NCBI GenBank assembly: GCA_943371245.1
Contig: CALRTY020000010.1
Location: 44,710 to 108,709, forward strand
Origin: UBA5018 sp947463165
GTDB taxonomy: Bacteria; Cyanobacteriota; Cyanobacteriia; PCC-6307; Cyanobiaceae
DNA: 64,000 nucleotides
Direction: 5' to 3'
The position numbers and the translations under genes were made by a program. The notes below the pieces were generated by a model, which had not been told where the DNA came from, did not search any database, and worked only from the letters and a program-made list of their open reading frames with translations. Below are positions 33,720 to 42,597 of this stretch, piece by piece. Numbering within the stretch: position 1 is the stretch's first letter; each line of letters opens with the position of its first letter.

Positions 33720-34205
33720 GTGGGGGACCTGACCTGGTTCGAACCCGATGAGCTATCGGCGCCATCGGCGCGGCTGCCCCTGGCCGGCGAGTCGCCCGCG
33801 ACGGGCTTCCCCAGCCCCGCCGCCGACTACGAGGAGGACGCCATCGACCTCAACCGCTTGCTGATGCCCCGCCCCGCCTCCACCTTTTTGATGCGGGTGA
33901 GCGGCGATGCGATGGGCGCCGCCGGCATCCATCACGGCGACTTGTTGATCATTGATCGCAGTCTGGGACCCCGGTCGGGCTCGGTGGTGGTGGCGGTGAA
34001 CGCGGGCCGCTTCGTGTTGCGTCGCTTGGCCCGGAACCTGGCCGGCATCGGTTGGTGCCTGGAGGCGGCCGATCCATCGCTGCCGCCGATCCCCTTGGCC
34101 ACGGGCGATCCGGATCTATTGATCTGGGGCGTGGTACTCCACGCCGTACATCACCTGGGCTCTCGCCTCAAGCCGCACGCCACCAACGCCAACCTTCCAA
34201 ATTGA
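33720..34205 (+). CDS. UmuD/LexA-fold protein with substituted catalytic residues
   Basis: 161-residue protein aligning end to end with UmuD: cleavage region TGFPSPAADYEEDAIDLN, then FLMRVSGDAMGAAGIHHGDLL and VVVAVNAGRFVLRRLA. The catalytic Ser of the S24 peptidase dyad (GDSM) is Ala 64 (GDAM, codon GCG), and the catalytic Lys (VKKL in E. coli UmuD) is Arg 101 (LRRL). The usual Cys-Gly or Ala-Gly cleavage pair is Thr-Gly. It should be unable to self-cleave. No umuC polymerase gene is adjacent; the 3' end overlaps a convergent membrane-protein gene. It may act as a non-processed regulator of a polymerase, or be decaying. Confidence 0.82.
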   Translation: MGDLTWFEPDELSAPSARLPLAGESPATGFPSPAADYEEDAIDLNRLLMPRPASTFLMRVSGDAMGAAGIHHGDLLIIDRSLGPRSGSVVVAVNAGRFVLRRLARNLAGIGWCLEAADPSLPPIPLATGDPDLLIWGVVLHAVHHLGSRLKPHATNANLPN

Positions 34206-34605
34206 TCAAAAATCCCAGTATCACCATGAAAAGCATTAGCAGCACCTGATCGGCGCGGGAATCGGGCACCAGGATGTCGGCCAACAGGTGGGGAATGTTG
34301 GTGACCGTATACACCACACTCAGCCAGAAGTGCCCACGGCGCCAGGGGCGCCACCTTTGGGGGGTGACCTCGTTACTGGCGGCATAGGCGATCAGCAGTA
34401 CCGCCACCAGTGGGATCAGGAAGTAAATCAGCATTGACCAGTACAAAATCGGCAGCCATTTCAAGGGCAGCTGACTCTCGATCTGGGGCGACTGGCCGTG
34501 GAACAGGGGCATCAGTCCCAGCTGCACATGAAAGAGCATGCACAGAAACCAGGCAAACCAAAGGCTGCGTAACCGCAGGGCATGGTCGATGGTCGTTTTG
34601 ATCAC
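34168..34605 (-). CDS. Four-helix membrane protein, unknown
   Basis: 145-residue protein with about four membrane spans (SLWFAWFLCMLFHVQLG; ILYWSMLIYFLIPLVAVLLI; FWLSVVYTVTNIPHLLADIL; LLMLFMVILGFLINL). Charged turns contain QRWRPWRRGHF. It overlaps the 3' end of the UmuD-like gene by 38 bases on the opposite strand. A cyanobacterial conserved type in my judgement, but no function can be named. Confidence 0.65.
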   Translation of the reverse strand: MIKTTIDHALRLRSLWFAWFLCMLFHVQLGLMPLFHGQSPQIESQLPLKWLPILYWSMLIYFLIPLVAVLLIAYAASNEVTPQRWRPWRRGHFWLSVVYTVTNIPHLLADILVPDSRADQVLLMLFMVILGFLINLEGWRWWRAA

Positions 34606-34637
34606 GGCAGCTCAGGAAACCGGCTGGACTACGGAGT

Positions 34638-34693
34638 GATCCAGGCCTTGATCCAGGCCTTGATCTAGGCCTTGAGCCAGGCCTTGAGCCAGC
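34638..34693. repeat. 12-bp tandem repeat
   Basis: Four and a half copies of gatccaggcctt with drift to gagccaggcctt, upstream of the minus-strand membrane-protein gene. Confidence 0.85.
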
Positions 34694-34835
34694 CAAGATT
34701 TACTGGCCTGGCTCGTGGCCATCGCAGGGAAGATCTCTGTGGCGAGGCTAGGTATGGCGCCAGGGGAAGGCGGGGCCCTTGTTGGATTTACAGCAGTAAG
34801 CCCTTGGTTTGGCTGCAGGCGGCGGTAGCGCCATC

Positions 34836-34867
34836 AAAAAAACCCCCCGGCTAAGGCCGGAGGGCTG
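34836..34867 (-). terminator. Terminator of the high-light-inducible gene
   Basis: On the minus strand: stem ccctccggc/gccgggggg with one mismatch, loop ctta, followed by seven T. It lies 58 bases beyond the stop of the HLIP gene. Confidence 0.8.
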
Positions 34868-34924
34868 GAATTTAAGCGATTAAAATTTAAGTAATTAAAG
34901 TCTAGGCGATTAAATCAGCTTGGC

Positions 34925-35068
34925 TCAGCCGAGGCCCACCTGGGAGAGGATGCCTTGGCCGGTGAGCAATTCGGTGGCCAGGCCAATCACAAAGCCCAGC
35001 ATGGCCAGGCGGCCATTCCAGGTTTCGGCGAAACCGACGAAGCCAAAACGGGAGGTGTTGTCAGCCAT
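34925..35068 (-). CDS. High-light-inducible protein (HLIP, single-helix CAB family)
   Basis: 47-residue protein MADNTSRFGFVGFAETWNGR followed by LAMLGFVIGLATELLTG. The conserved helix has the chlorophyll-binding pattern FAETWNGRLAMLGF (Glu and Asn/Arg as in CAB helix 1). HLIPs bind chlorophyll and carotenoid and protect photosystem assembly intermediates under excess light. It is divergent from the hydrolase gene at 35121 with 52 bases between, and has its own terminator. Confidence 0.93.
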   Translation of the reverse strand: MADNTSRFGFVGFAETWNGRLAMLGFVIGLATELLTGQGILSQVGLG

Positions 35069-35120
35069 GGGAGGCAACGTGAAGAAACGTTGCGAGCAAT
35101 GTAACAGGAGATGACGAGCA

Positions 35121-35867
35121 ATGGGTGAATTCGGATCCGGGCATCAGCCAGTGCTGATTTTGGGCGGCTTCCTGATCGCGCCCCAGGCCTATGGGCCGAT
35201 GGCGGAGTGCCTGGCTGAGCTCAGCGGCCAGCCGGTGCGGGTGGTGTCGGTCAGCCGTTTCGATTGGCTGGCCACGCTGAGCGCCTGGGGCTGGTTGAGG
35301 CTGCTGGATCGGGTACAGCTGCTGGCCGAACAGCTGGCCGCAAACTCCCCCAGCGGCCGGATCACCCTGGTGGGCCACAGCTCCGGGGGGGTGATGCTGC
35401 GCCTTTGGCTGGCAGAACTGCCGCTGGCGGGCCGGGCCTACGGCGGAGCGCGTTTAGCGGATGCCTTGATTACTCTCGGCAGTCCCCATACCGCCAAGCG
35501 GGCCACGGCCCTGCGCCAGTGGGTGGATCAACAATTGCCAGGGGCTTTCTGTGGCGATCGGGTCCACTACCTGTCGGTGGCGGGGGATCTGGATCTGAGC
35601 TCGCCGATCGCCTCTCCCCTCTCCAGAAGGATGGCGGCCCGCTCCTACGGGGCGATTGCTGGCTCTGAAGCATTGGCGGGCGATCCAGCAAAGGGCGGAG
35701 CTGCTCGCCTGGCCGGGGATGGCTTGGTGCCGGTGGGGTCTGCCCTGTTGGCTGGCTCCCACCAGCTGGTGCTGCCCGGGGTGGCCCATGGCGGTGCATT
35801 TGGCAGCCGTTGGTACGGCAGCCCGGAGGTGGTGGCCCAGTGGTGGCAAAGTGCAAGATCAGGCTGA
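35121..35867 (+). CDS. Alpha/beta hydrolase (lipase/PGAP1-like)
   Basis: 248-residue hydrolase with nucleophile elbow ITLVGHSSGGVMLRLWL (Ser near residue 89), an early oxyanion loop VLILGGFLIAPQAYGPMAEC, and a final GDGLVPVGSALL/VAHGGAFGSRWYGSP segment that would carry the catalytic Asp and His. It resembles cyanobacterial and plant alpha/beta hydrolases annotated as esterase/lipase. The natural substrate is unknown. It shares a divergent promoter region with the HLIP gene. Confidence 0.8.
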   Translation: MGEFGSGHQPVLILGGFLIAPQAYGPMAECLAELSGQPVRVVSVSRFDWLATLSAWGWLRLLDRVQLLAEQLAANSPSGRITLVGHSSGGVMLRLWLAELPLAGRAYGGARLADALITLGSPHTAKRATALRQWVDQQLPGAFCGDRVHYLSVAGDLDLSSPIASPLSRRMAARSYGAIAGSEALAGDPAKGGAARLAGDGLVPVGSALLAGSHQLVLPGVAHGGAFGSRWYGSPEVVAQWWQSARSG

Positions 35868-36060
35868 GTCGGCATCCCCCAGCAGCCATCGGCACTGGGG
35901 GCCAAGGCCCTGGCTTCTTGCCACCACCGCCTCGCGCCATGGGTTCCACAGTTCCTGCCGGAGTCGCTACCCCTGGCACTACCGCCCCTGACTCAGCTGC
36001 CATGGGAGCCCCAACTAAGCAAGCCCCTGCCACAGGAGCGGCTATTACTGAAGAGACTGT

Positions 36061-36383
36061 TATGGCGGCGGAGACCCAGCCCGCCCGGGGGCGTCCCGGC
36101 TGGCTGCTGCCGGCGTTCGCTGGGCTTGCAACGGCTGGAAGAGTTTATGCAGTTCAGCGGGGAGGGTCCGGGGAATGTCCATCAGCAGGCCCTAGAACTG
36201 TTGACCAGGCAGGTGGATCTGCAGGCGGCCCTGCTGGCCTATGGAGACGTATTTCGCGCCATAGCAATGTTATTCATCCTAGCGATTCCCCTGGTACTGC
36301 TGATGGGTCGGACCTCCCAGCCCCAGGCTGGCGAGCCCAAGAAACCCAGAATACTGCAACCAAAATCCAATGCTGCAGGTTGA
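36061..36383 (+). pseudogene. Remnant of an EmrAB-type efflux system
   Basis: The last 85 residues (LEEFMQFSGEGPGNVHQQAL, then ALLAYGDVFRAIAMLFILAI) match the C-terminal end of DHA2-family multidrug permeases. Just upstream in another frame, MAAETQPARGRPGWLLPAFA looks like the N-terminus of a membrane-fusion protein. Everything between has gone, so this is probably the scar of a large deletion in an efflux operon. It may still be translated as a small membrane protein. Confidence 0.5.
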
Positions 36384-36800
36384 TTTTAGGGGAAACTCTA
36401 GTTTCATGGAAGCCCAGGAAACCCCAACCAGGGCCAATTTATACCTGATGCCGCAAGGATTACCGAGTGACAAGATCGCCAAAATGGCGGTTTTCCAAAA
36501 TCTCCCTAGGGAGGCCCTGGATTGAGCGAAACTCTAGATTTAAGGAGACCCTAGATTGAGAGAGGAAAACCCGAAACCCGCCATTCAGCCAAACCAGTCA
36601 ACACAAAGCGATGGCTGCATCAAGGCTCATTAACCATTGCTCGGATTTTCCAGAGATTCCTCAGCTGATCCGATCATCACCTTGCCCACTTGAGAACCGA
36701 AAGGTCCCAATCACCTCTTAACAGCCGCGCCAGGCAATGCTCGCTGGGCTCTGCATAGGAGCTCAGCTGAGATCTCAAGCACTTGCCAGGTTCGAAGCAG
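36384..36800. other. Intergenic stretch with dispersed-repeat fragments
   Basis: No gene seen. At 36480-36560 there are direct repeats of agaccctagattgag type and a block gccaaaatggcggttttcca that matches the inverted-repeat element at 41230 read on the other strand. Confidence 0.5.
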
Positions 36801-37373
36801 TCAGGATTCGTCTTCTGGTTCGTTGCGCTCTCCCTCTTGCAGCATCTGGCGATTGAGTTCCACCTCGTAGCCCTCCACCATCGCGGTCAGGGCATCGGCT
36901 TCCTCCTCGTCCACCTCCAGGGCCTCGGCCAGGGTGAGGTCGGGCACTTCCGCTGCACCCACGGCACTTAGGGCCATGCCCAGGGCGGCGGCGTCGCGGT
37001 GCCAGACGGCACTGGCCTGGGCCAGTTTGTCGAGCACCTCATCCGGCACGCGCTCGCCGGTGCGCCGGGCCAGGGCCGCCGTCAGGCGCCGATCGTCGAA
37101 CACGGCCGCAGCGGCCGTGTGGGCGGCGTGGAAGGCCCCCAGGGCGAACAGGGCCTCTTGGCGGAGGGTTTGCAGGCTCTTGGCCAGCGCCCGCTCCCTC
37201 ACCCCCTGCCAGGGGCCAGAGGGCGTTTCATCACTGCTGGCCGCCGGTGCCGCATCGGGATCGCCGCCGCCAGCTCCCTTGGCCATCACGCCAGGTACCA
37301 GGGCTGGCAAGACAGGATCGAGCGATTCGCCGAGCTGGCGCAACCAGCGTCCGACACGTCGGCCAATCCCCAT
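36801..37373 (-). CDS. Conserved hypothetical protein, acidic C-terminus
   Basis: 190-residue protein from the ATG at 37373 (MGIGRRVGRWLRQLGESLDP). A short basic N-terminal helix is followed by a low-complexity Ala/Gly/Pro section, then a helical middle (LAKSLQTLRQEALFALGAFH) and a strongly acidic end (LEVDEEEADALTAMVEGYEV). It looks like an all-helical soluble or peripheral membrane protein. No family recognised; a further in-frame start lies 13 codons upstream. Confidence 0.55.
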   Translation of the reverse strand: MGIGRRVGRWLRQLGESLDPVLPALVPGVMAKGAGGGDPDAAPAASSDETPSGPWQGVRERALAKSLQTLRQEALFALGAFHAAHTAAAAVFDDRRLTAALARRTGERVPDEVLDKLAQASAVWHRDAAALGMALSAVGAAEVPDLTLAEALEVDEEEADALTAMVEGYEVELNRQMLQEGERNEPEDES

Positions 37374-37757
37374 GGCAATTCCTCCCGGTGAGAGCAGTGT
37401 GGACCCGTCCATGCTCCATCGCGGCAGAACCTGGCCGCCAATCCTGCCAATCTGGAAAGGCTAGCGGCGCCTTACCAAAATTGCTTGCCAGCTCCAGCTC
37501 CCAGCAAAGTAGGGCATCACGCCGAAAGAATATCAGCAGAGCATAAATGCAATAACTAAACATAAATACAATTACCCGGCATAAAAACACAAGCAAAACA
37601 TGAGCATGCTGGATGACAACCAAAGCATCGCCCAGAAATGCCAATAATGTTGATGGGGAAATTTGCTGGCCGCGACGGTGCTCAGGCAGGCTGCTCTGCT
37701 ATCGACCGAGGCGGCGACCTGCCATAATCACCGCAAGGAAGCCGTGGATTGCAGCCC
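37374..37757. other. AT-rich divergent promoter region
   Basis: About 380 bases between two divergent genes, AT-rich at 37530-37600. No gene recognised. Confidence 0.4.
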
Positions 37758-38186
37758 GTGTTTAGTGCCAAAACAGAGTACGGGCTTATATCGCTGCTCG
37801 AGCTGGCCAGCATTTATTTACAGGGGGGCGTGCTCCAGGTGGCCGAGATCGCCAGCCGCCAGCAGATGCCCGATCGCTACCTGGAGCAGATGCTTACCAG
37901 CCTGCGGCGGGCCCAGATCCTGCGCAGTATTCGGGGCCCAAGGGGGGGCTACCAGCTGGCCATGGCCCCCTCAGAGATCAAGGTGGTGGATGTGGTGCGC
38001 TGTCTGGAAGGAGAGGACAGCCTGAGGGGCGAGACACTATCTGAAACCCCTGAATATCAGGTGCTTAATGGCTTGAAAAATGAGCTGGCCATGGCACGAG
38101 CACAAATACTGGAAACCACCACACTCCAAGACCTAATCGATCGCCGCGACCGGCTGATGGAGTCCCAAGCCATGTACTTCATTTGA
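37758..38186 (+). CDS. Rrf2-family transcriptional regulator
   Basis: Winged-helix regulator beginning FSAKTEYGLISLLELA, with recognition-helix region LQVAEIASRQQMPDRYLEQM and wing GPRGGYQLAMAP, as in IscR/CymR. The three cysteines that ligate an iron-sulfur cluster in IscR are absent (the segment reads LRGETLSETPEYQVLN), so it is more like CymR-type cluster-free members. I chose the GTG at 37758; an in-frame TTG three codons earlier is possible. Targets unknown; dxr lies downstream on the same strand. Confidence 0.87.
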   Translation: MFSAKTEYGLISLLELASIYLQGGVLQVAEIASRQQMPDRYLEQMLTSLRRAQILRSIRGPRGGYQLAMAPSEIKVVDVVRCLEGEDSLRGETLSETPEYQVLNGLKNELAMARAQILETTTLQDLIDRRDRLMESQAMYFI

Positions 38187-38433
38187 CCAGCCTTCTGGTC
38201 AATGGCCTACGAGCCACCAGGCCTCTGGCCACTGGCCCTTTGGCCAACGGCTGTGGAGCGGTTTGCTCGCGGATCCATGGTTCAGCTGCACTGCCCACAG
38301 GTGAGCTGTGGCCTGGATCCCGCTGGAGCGGCCCAGGTGCCAGGCCGGCCATTTTTTTAGCTGGGCCGCCAGCGAGGCCGCCAGGGGTGCCGAGGGATGG
38401 GAAACTGGGCCCCGCCAGTTCCGGAGCCCTGCC

Positions 38434-39687
38434 GTGAAAGCCATCAGCGTGCTGGGGTCCACCGGCTCGATCGGCACCCAGACCCTGCAGATCGTGGAGG
38501 AGTTCCCCGATCGCTTCCGGGTGGTGGCCCTCACCGCCGGCCGCAACCTGGAGCTGCTGATCGAGCAGATCCAGCGCCACAGCCCGGAGGTGGTGGCCCT
38601 GGCGGACGCGGAGCTAATTCCCCAGCTGCGCCAGCGGCTCCAGCTGCTCGAGCCCCAGCAGCGCCCGCAGCCCCTGCCGGAGCTGTTGGGCGGTACTGAT
38701 GGGATCTGCGCCGCCGCCGCCTGGTCCAGCGCCGACTTGGTGGTGACCGGCATCGTTGGCTGCGCCGGCCTACTGCCCACCCTGGCCGCCATTCGCGCCG
38801 GCAAGGATCTGGCCCTGGCCAACAAGGAAACCCTGATTGCCGCAGGCCCCGTGGTGCTGCCGGAGCTGGCCAAATCGGGCTCGCGGCTGCTGCCAGCCGA
38901 CTCGGAGCACTCCGCCATCTTCCAGTGCCTGCAGGGCACCCCCTGGGCCGATAGCGCCCGCCTCTCCACCGGAGTGGCCACCCCTGGACTGCGAAGAATT
39001 CTGCTCACAGCCTCAGGCGGTGCCTTCCGCGACTGGGAGGCGCGAGATTTGGTCAAGGCCACCGTGGCCGATGCCACCAGTCATCCCAACTGGAGCATGG
39101 GGCGCAAGATCACCGTAGATTCCGCCAGCCTGATGAACAAGGGCCTGGAGGTCATTGAGGCCCATTACCTGTTCGGGATCGATTACGACGATATCGAAAT
39201 CGTAATCCACCCCCAGTCAATTATTCATTCGATGGTGGAACTCGCCGATTCTTCCGTGCTAGCCCAGCTGGGTTGGCCGGATATGAAGCTGCCGATCCTC
39301 TACTGCATGAGCTGGCCCGAGCGCGTGGAAACACCCTGGCGTCGTCTAGATCTTGCCGCCGTAGCCCAGCTGAGCTTTCGCCAGCCCGATCCGGCCAAGT
39401 ACCCATGCATGCAACTAGCCTATGCTGCTGGCCGTGCCGCAGGCACCATGCCAGCTGTGATGAATGCCGCCAACGAGCAGGCAGTGGCCCTGTTTCTAGA
39501 AGAGCGGGTGCACTTCCTCGATATTCCCCGGTTGATTGAACGCGTCTGTGATCGTCATCGGGTTGATCTAATGGCCCATCCTGGCCTAGAAGACGTATTG
39601 GCAGTGGACGCCTGGGCCCGCCAAGCTGTGCAGGAGGCTGCTGCCCAGTTGCACTCCGCTACGCCCCTAGCCGCCATCGGAGCGTGA
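38434..39687 (+). CDS. dxr: 1-deoxy-D-xylulose 5-phosphate reductoisomerase
   Basis: Second enzyme of the MEP isoprenoid pathway, converting DXP to MEP with NADPH. Motifs: NADPH loop VLGSTGSIGTQTLQI at the very start, LANKETLIAAG, the metal-binding DSEHSAIFQCLQG, ASGGAFRDW, and NWSMGRKITVDSASLMNKGL. The GTG at 38434 directly precedes the Rossmann strand and is chosen over an extension of 42 residues. The length of 417 is slightly above average. A 2Fe-2S ferredoxin follows 325 bases downstream, the usual cyanobacterial neighbour. Confidence 0.97.
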   Translation: MKAISVLGSTGSIGTQTLQIVEEFPDRFRVVALTAGRNLELLIEQIQRHSPEVVALADAELIPQLRQRLQLLEPQQRPQPLPELLGGTDGICAAAAWSSADLVVTGIVGCAGLLPTLAAIRAGKDLALANKETLIAAGPVVLPELAKSGSRLLPADSEHSAIFQCLQGTPWADSARLSTGVATPGLRRILLTASGGAFRDWEARDLVKATVADATSHPNWSMGRKITVDSASLMNKGLEVIEAHYLFGIDYDDIEIVIHPQSIIHSMVELADSSVLAQLGWPDMKLPILYCMSWPERVETPWRRLDLAAVAQLSFRQPDPAKYPCMQLAYAAGRAAGTMPAVMNAANEQAVALFLEERVHFLDIPRLIERVCDRHRVDLMAHPGLEDVLAVDAWARQAVQEAAAQLHSATPLAAIGA

Positions 39688-40012
39688 ATACCGAATACCC
39701 CAAACTTCACGCTATGCCAATTACCTTCAAGCTATTCCACTAGGCTTAAAGCCATTCCATTAGGCTTCGCACCATGCACTTAGCCTTCATGCCATGCTAT
39801 TAAACAGAAGGTCCATAAATCGAAAGGCCATCTACAGCAGGTTGCAGTCTATGGGCCGTTGGCTCAACTGGGACCCGTTGCAGACGTTCAGCGGCGAAAA
39901 CGATAAGCGAATTAATTTTCGGCCGGCCAATCGGGAACTGCCGTAGGAACGTCAGCCATCACTCAGTAGAGAATTGGCCCAAGGTTTCACCGCGTCCATC
40001 GCTAAAGCATAA
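39688..40012. repeat. Degenerate repeat region after dxr
   Basis: Between 39700 and 39800 there are four to five drifting copies of a unit like ccattaggcttcatgccat. No gene seen in the 325 bases. Confidence 0.6.
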
Positions 40013-40381
40013 ATGCCACAGATCAGTCACCACCTGCTGCTCTGTGCCACCCCCACCAAGGCCCTCTGCTGTCCCGATCCAGCCATCGGCGCCGCCAGCT
40101 GGGACAAACTTAAATGCCTGGTGCGGCAGTGGCAGCTGGAGGATCCGGCTCGGCCCCAGGGAATAGTGCTGCGTACAAAAGCCGATTGCCTGCGCATCTG
40201 CGCCGAGGGACCCATTCTGCTGATCTGGCCCGAGGGGATCATCTATGGGGGCGTCACACCGGAGCGCATCGAGCGGATCCTGGTGGAGCACGTGATTGGT
40301 GGTCAGCCAATCGAAGCCTGGATTCTGCGCCGATGGCCATTTCAGCTGCCTAGCGAACCAATCCCTGGCAATGCTCACTAG
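40013..40381 (+). CDS. (2Fe-2S) thioredoxin-like ferredoxin
   Basis: 122-residue thioredoxin-fold ferredoxin. Cluster ligand candidates are Cys 11 (LLLCATPTKALCC), Cys 19 or 20, Cys 59 and Cys 63 (KADCLRICAEGPILLIWPEG). The block EGIIYGGVTPERIERILVEHV is typical of the cyanobacterial group found near dxr. It would be a low-potential electron carrier; MEP-pathway iron-sulfur enzymes are one possible client, by context only. Confidence 0.87.
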   Translation: MPQISHHLLLCATPTKALCCPDPAIGAASWDKLKCLVRQWQLEDPARPQGIVLRTKADCLRICAEGPILLIWPEGIIYGGVTPERIERILVEHVIGGQPIEAWILRRWPFQLPSEPIPGNAH

Positions 40382-40978
40382 GCCACCATCACGCACTGCC
40401 GATAGCCCATTAGCCCCCGCCCCCCCAGGCGGATTGGACAACCTGGCCGGGTCAAAGCGAACAGCAGCGATCAAAACCGCTACCAAAGCCTGCTTATCGC
40501 TGAAAACCATCCACCGAGTTGCTGACCAAACCAACAGGCATCACTCCGCAACCACCAGACAGCTCAGCATTGGCTCACAGCCCACCCATCGAGTATGCTC
40601 AGGCACAATTTCACGATGGCCAGATAACTCTAGGCAGGGCCAACAACCTTTGATGGTCCACAGAGAAAGGAAAGACTGGCAGAGCAAGGCAACTCGCCAT
40701 TCACAAATCGCAAGAACGATTACGATTCGACACAGAGCAGCAAGCAAAGCCGCGCCCATTGCTTGCTTGTCCTGACAAGCGGCAGCGGGAGTCGCGCCAA
40801 GGCTAGTGTTACGAAATGATTACAGATTCCGAATCGATAAATTGGAGTGGTCCAGGCAAACATCACATGTGGCATCCTAATGACGCAGAGCGAAGCGTGA
40901 CCACCGCATTGACGCCTCAAATGGCAAATTCTGCGCTTGACCGTGCTCACATGGTATGGTTCAAAGGAAAGATTGACA
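40382..40978. other. Gene-free AT-richer stretch
   Basis: About 600 bases with only short unconvincing frames. It marks the beginning of the gene-poor region that extends to 46.4 kb. Confidence 0.5.
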
Positions 40979-41182
40979 GTGCTACAGCTCTCAATCGGCA
41001 GCGACTTCACGAGTGATCGCATCCGTGAATTACAGCGGCAAATCCAAGACTACAGCAACCTAATTGCCGATCCAGTTTGCCCACTAGAAATGCGAGATGT
41101 TCTCGCTCTGGAGATGGCCCAGATCGTGGCTGCACTATTGATTCTCTGCGAGCAGATTGACTGCGCACTCACAGGAAGCTAA
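40979..41182 (+). CDS. Small hypothetical protein
   Basis: 67-residue frame from a GTG (LQLSIGSDFTSDRIRELQRQ), helical throughout, ending with LEMAQIVAALLILCEQIDCA. The regular heptad-like pattern suggests a real helical peptide. No family recognised; the region around it is full of remnants. Confidence 0.4.
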   Translation: MLQLSIGSDFTSDRIRELQRQIQDYSNLIADPVCPLEMRDVLALEMAQIVAALLILCEQIDCALTGS

Positions 41183-41229
41183 TCAAACAGCATTTTTACA
41201 CAAACAAAAGCAGAGCATTAAGTCCTCAC

Positions 41230-41327
41230 GAGACCCTGGAAAACCGCTATTTTTGCGAGCCTGCCACCTGACAACATCTGTGGCAGCGATGCTTGTTTAG
41301 CTGCGGCGGTGATTTTCCAGGGTCTCC
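41230..41327. mobile_element. MITE-like element, family B
   Basis: 98-base element with terminal inverted repeats gagaccctggaaaaccgc and gcggtgattttccagggtctcc. Related fragments occur at 29466 (gactctagaaaatcgtcatt) and 36490. No coding capacity. Confidence 0.6.
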
Positions 41328-41370
41328 AAGGCACTTGAACTATCTGAGGTTGTAATGAACGAAGTCGTTT

Positions 41371-41482
41371 AAGGGCACTTCGAAAGCCCCCTTGGCTCCT
41401 GCGATTCATCAACCAGCCAGTCGCCGCAACGCTTTCCAGCACAAGGAAGCGGTGGGGTTTTAAATTCTTCAAGGTGCCTTTA
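41371..41482. mobile_element. MITE-like element, family A copy 2
   Basis: 112-base element with ends aagggcacttcgaaag and attcttcaaggtgccttt, the same termini as copy 1 at 29711, and a shared core ccagtcgccgcaacgctt. It lies 43 bases from the family B element. Confidence 0.6.
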
Positions 41483-42597
41483 ATTCAGTTCTAAATATCA
41501 AAATTGTTACCGATCGGACGGCACAGGCAAAGAAGTCCCTTGAGTTTGATCAACTACTTGGGGCAATCTTGGAAGCAGCCGTAGAGCACTGGCTCAGTAT
41601 TTTTCGTCAGACTGCATATATCAACAATGAAACCACTGCTGCCAGCAGTACTGAGGAATCTGGCACCTCTAATCAAGAGACATTCAGCCAATGAGAAGTC
41701 TGAACCCTAGGGCGGCTACAGCAGCCTGAGGGATCTGGAGCGGTATGCCATCTGTCATCCCCGATGCTCAACAGGGAGCTCGGCATGGGCGGCGCCACCT
41801 TGCGATTCAAGCTTCCGCTAGTTCTTGCCGCAGCTGGATGTCGCCACGATCTATGCATCTATGCGGCAATCAGCGTTTGGATGTTGAGTGTCACAGGACC
41901 GCCAACTCCATCTGGAGGCTCACCGCTAGAGAGTTAATGGCCCTGGCGGGGAGATGCACCGACCACCGCCAGCCAATCCCTGGCTCTGGCTGAAATTTTG
42001 AAACAAAGCCGCAATTCAGCGGGCCAGCCCAGATGCGATAGACAGTTCGCCTAGAGTAAGCAGAAATCGATATATTGAAAGAGAGACAAGCTCGACCAAA
42101 GATAAATCCGGTTCATAACCAATACCATCAGGGCTAAGAGTTGCACACCAGCCCAATCCCAAGCAGTCGCCCGCATCTAGCATGCTGGCCAGCCAGCGGT
42201 GCATTTGCCGGGCTAGAATGTTCAAAATTCTCAGAACCCAATCGGCGATCCGTCACCAGCCAAATTACACAACCCAACGAAGCAATTCTGGTGCCATTCG
42301 CACAAAGATGCAGCACAACCATTGAAACAAGCAGCAAAAGAATGCATATTTGGATTTCGACTAGACTTAAGCCCTGATGCTGCTACGCTCTTCTGTCTGC
42401 TGGCCGGTAGCATCACCAAGGGCTTACGGGCAATAGCAGCCCATCAAAAGAAACAAAGGACTTACCTGGCAGCAGGGAAGCAAGCATTTACTGATATAGC
42501 CACATCACTGTGCGGCACAATTGCCTCAATATCGCTTCTCCATCAACATTAAGAGCTTAATTTGTAAGAGCATAGCGACGCAGCTGCCAGCAAGCCA

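Larger units (their letters stand above)
41183..42597. other. Long stretch of repeats and decayed DNA
   Basis: About 1400 bases without a recognisable gene. Two inverted-repeat elements lie at 41230-41327 and 41371-41482. A frame ending at 41693 (KKSLEFDQLLGAILEAAVEH, stop after TFSQ) has no clear start and looks like the tail of a lost gene. The rest, to the sigma factor, shows nothing assignable. Confidence 0.5.

Noticed and set aside
41700..42000. Possible transposase remnant
   Set aside because: Short frames give no stretch that I can match to a transposase family.
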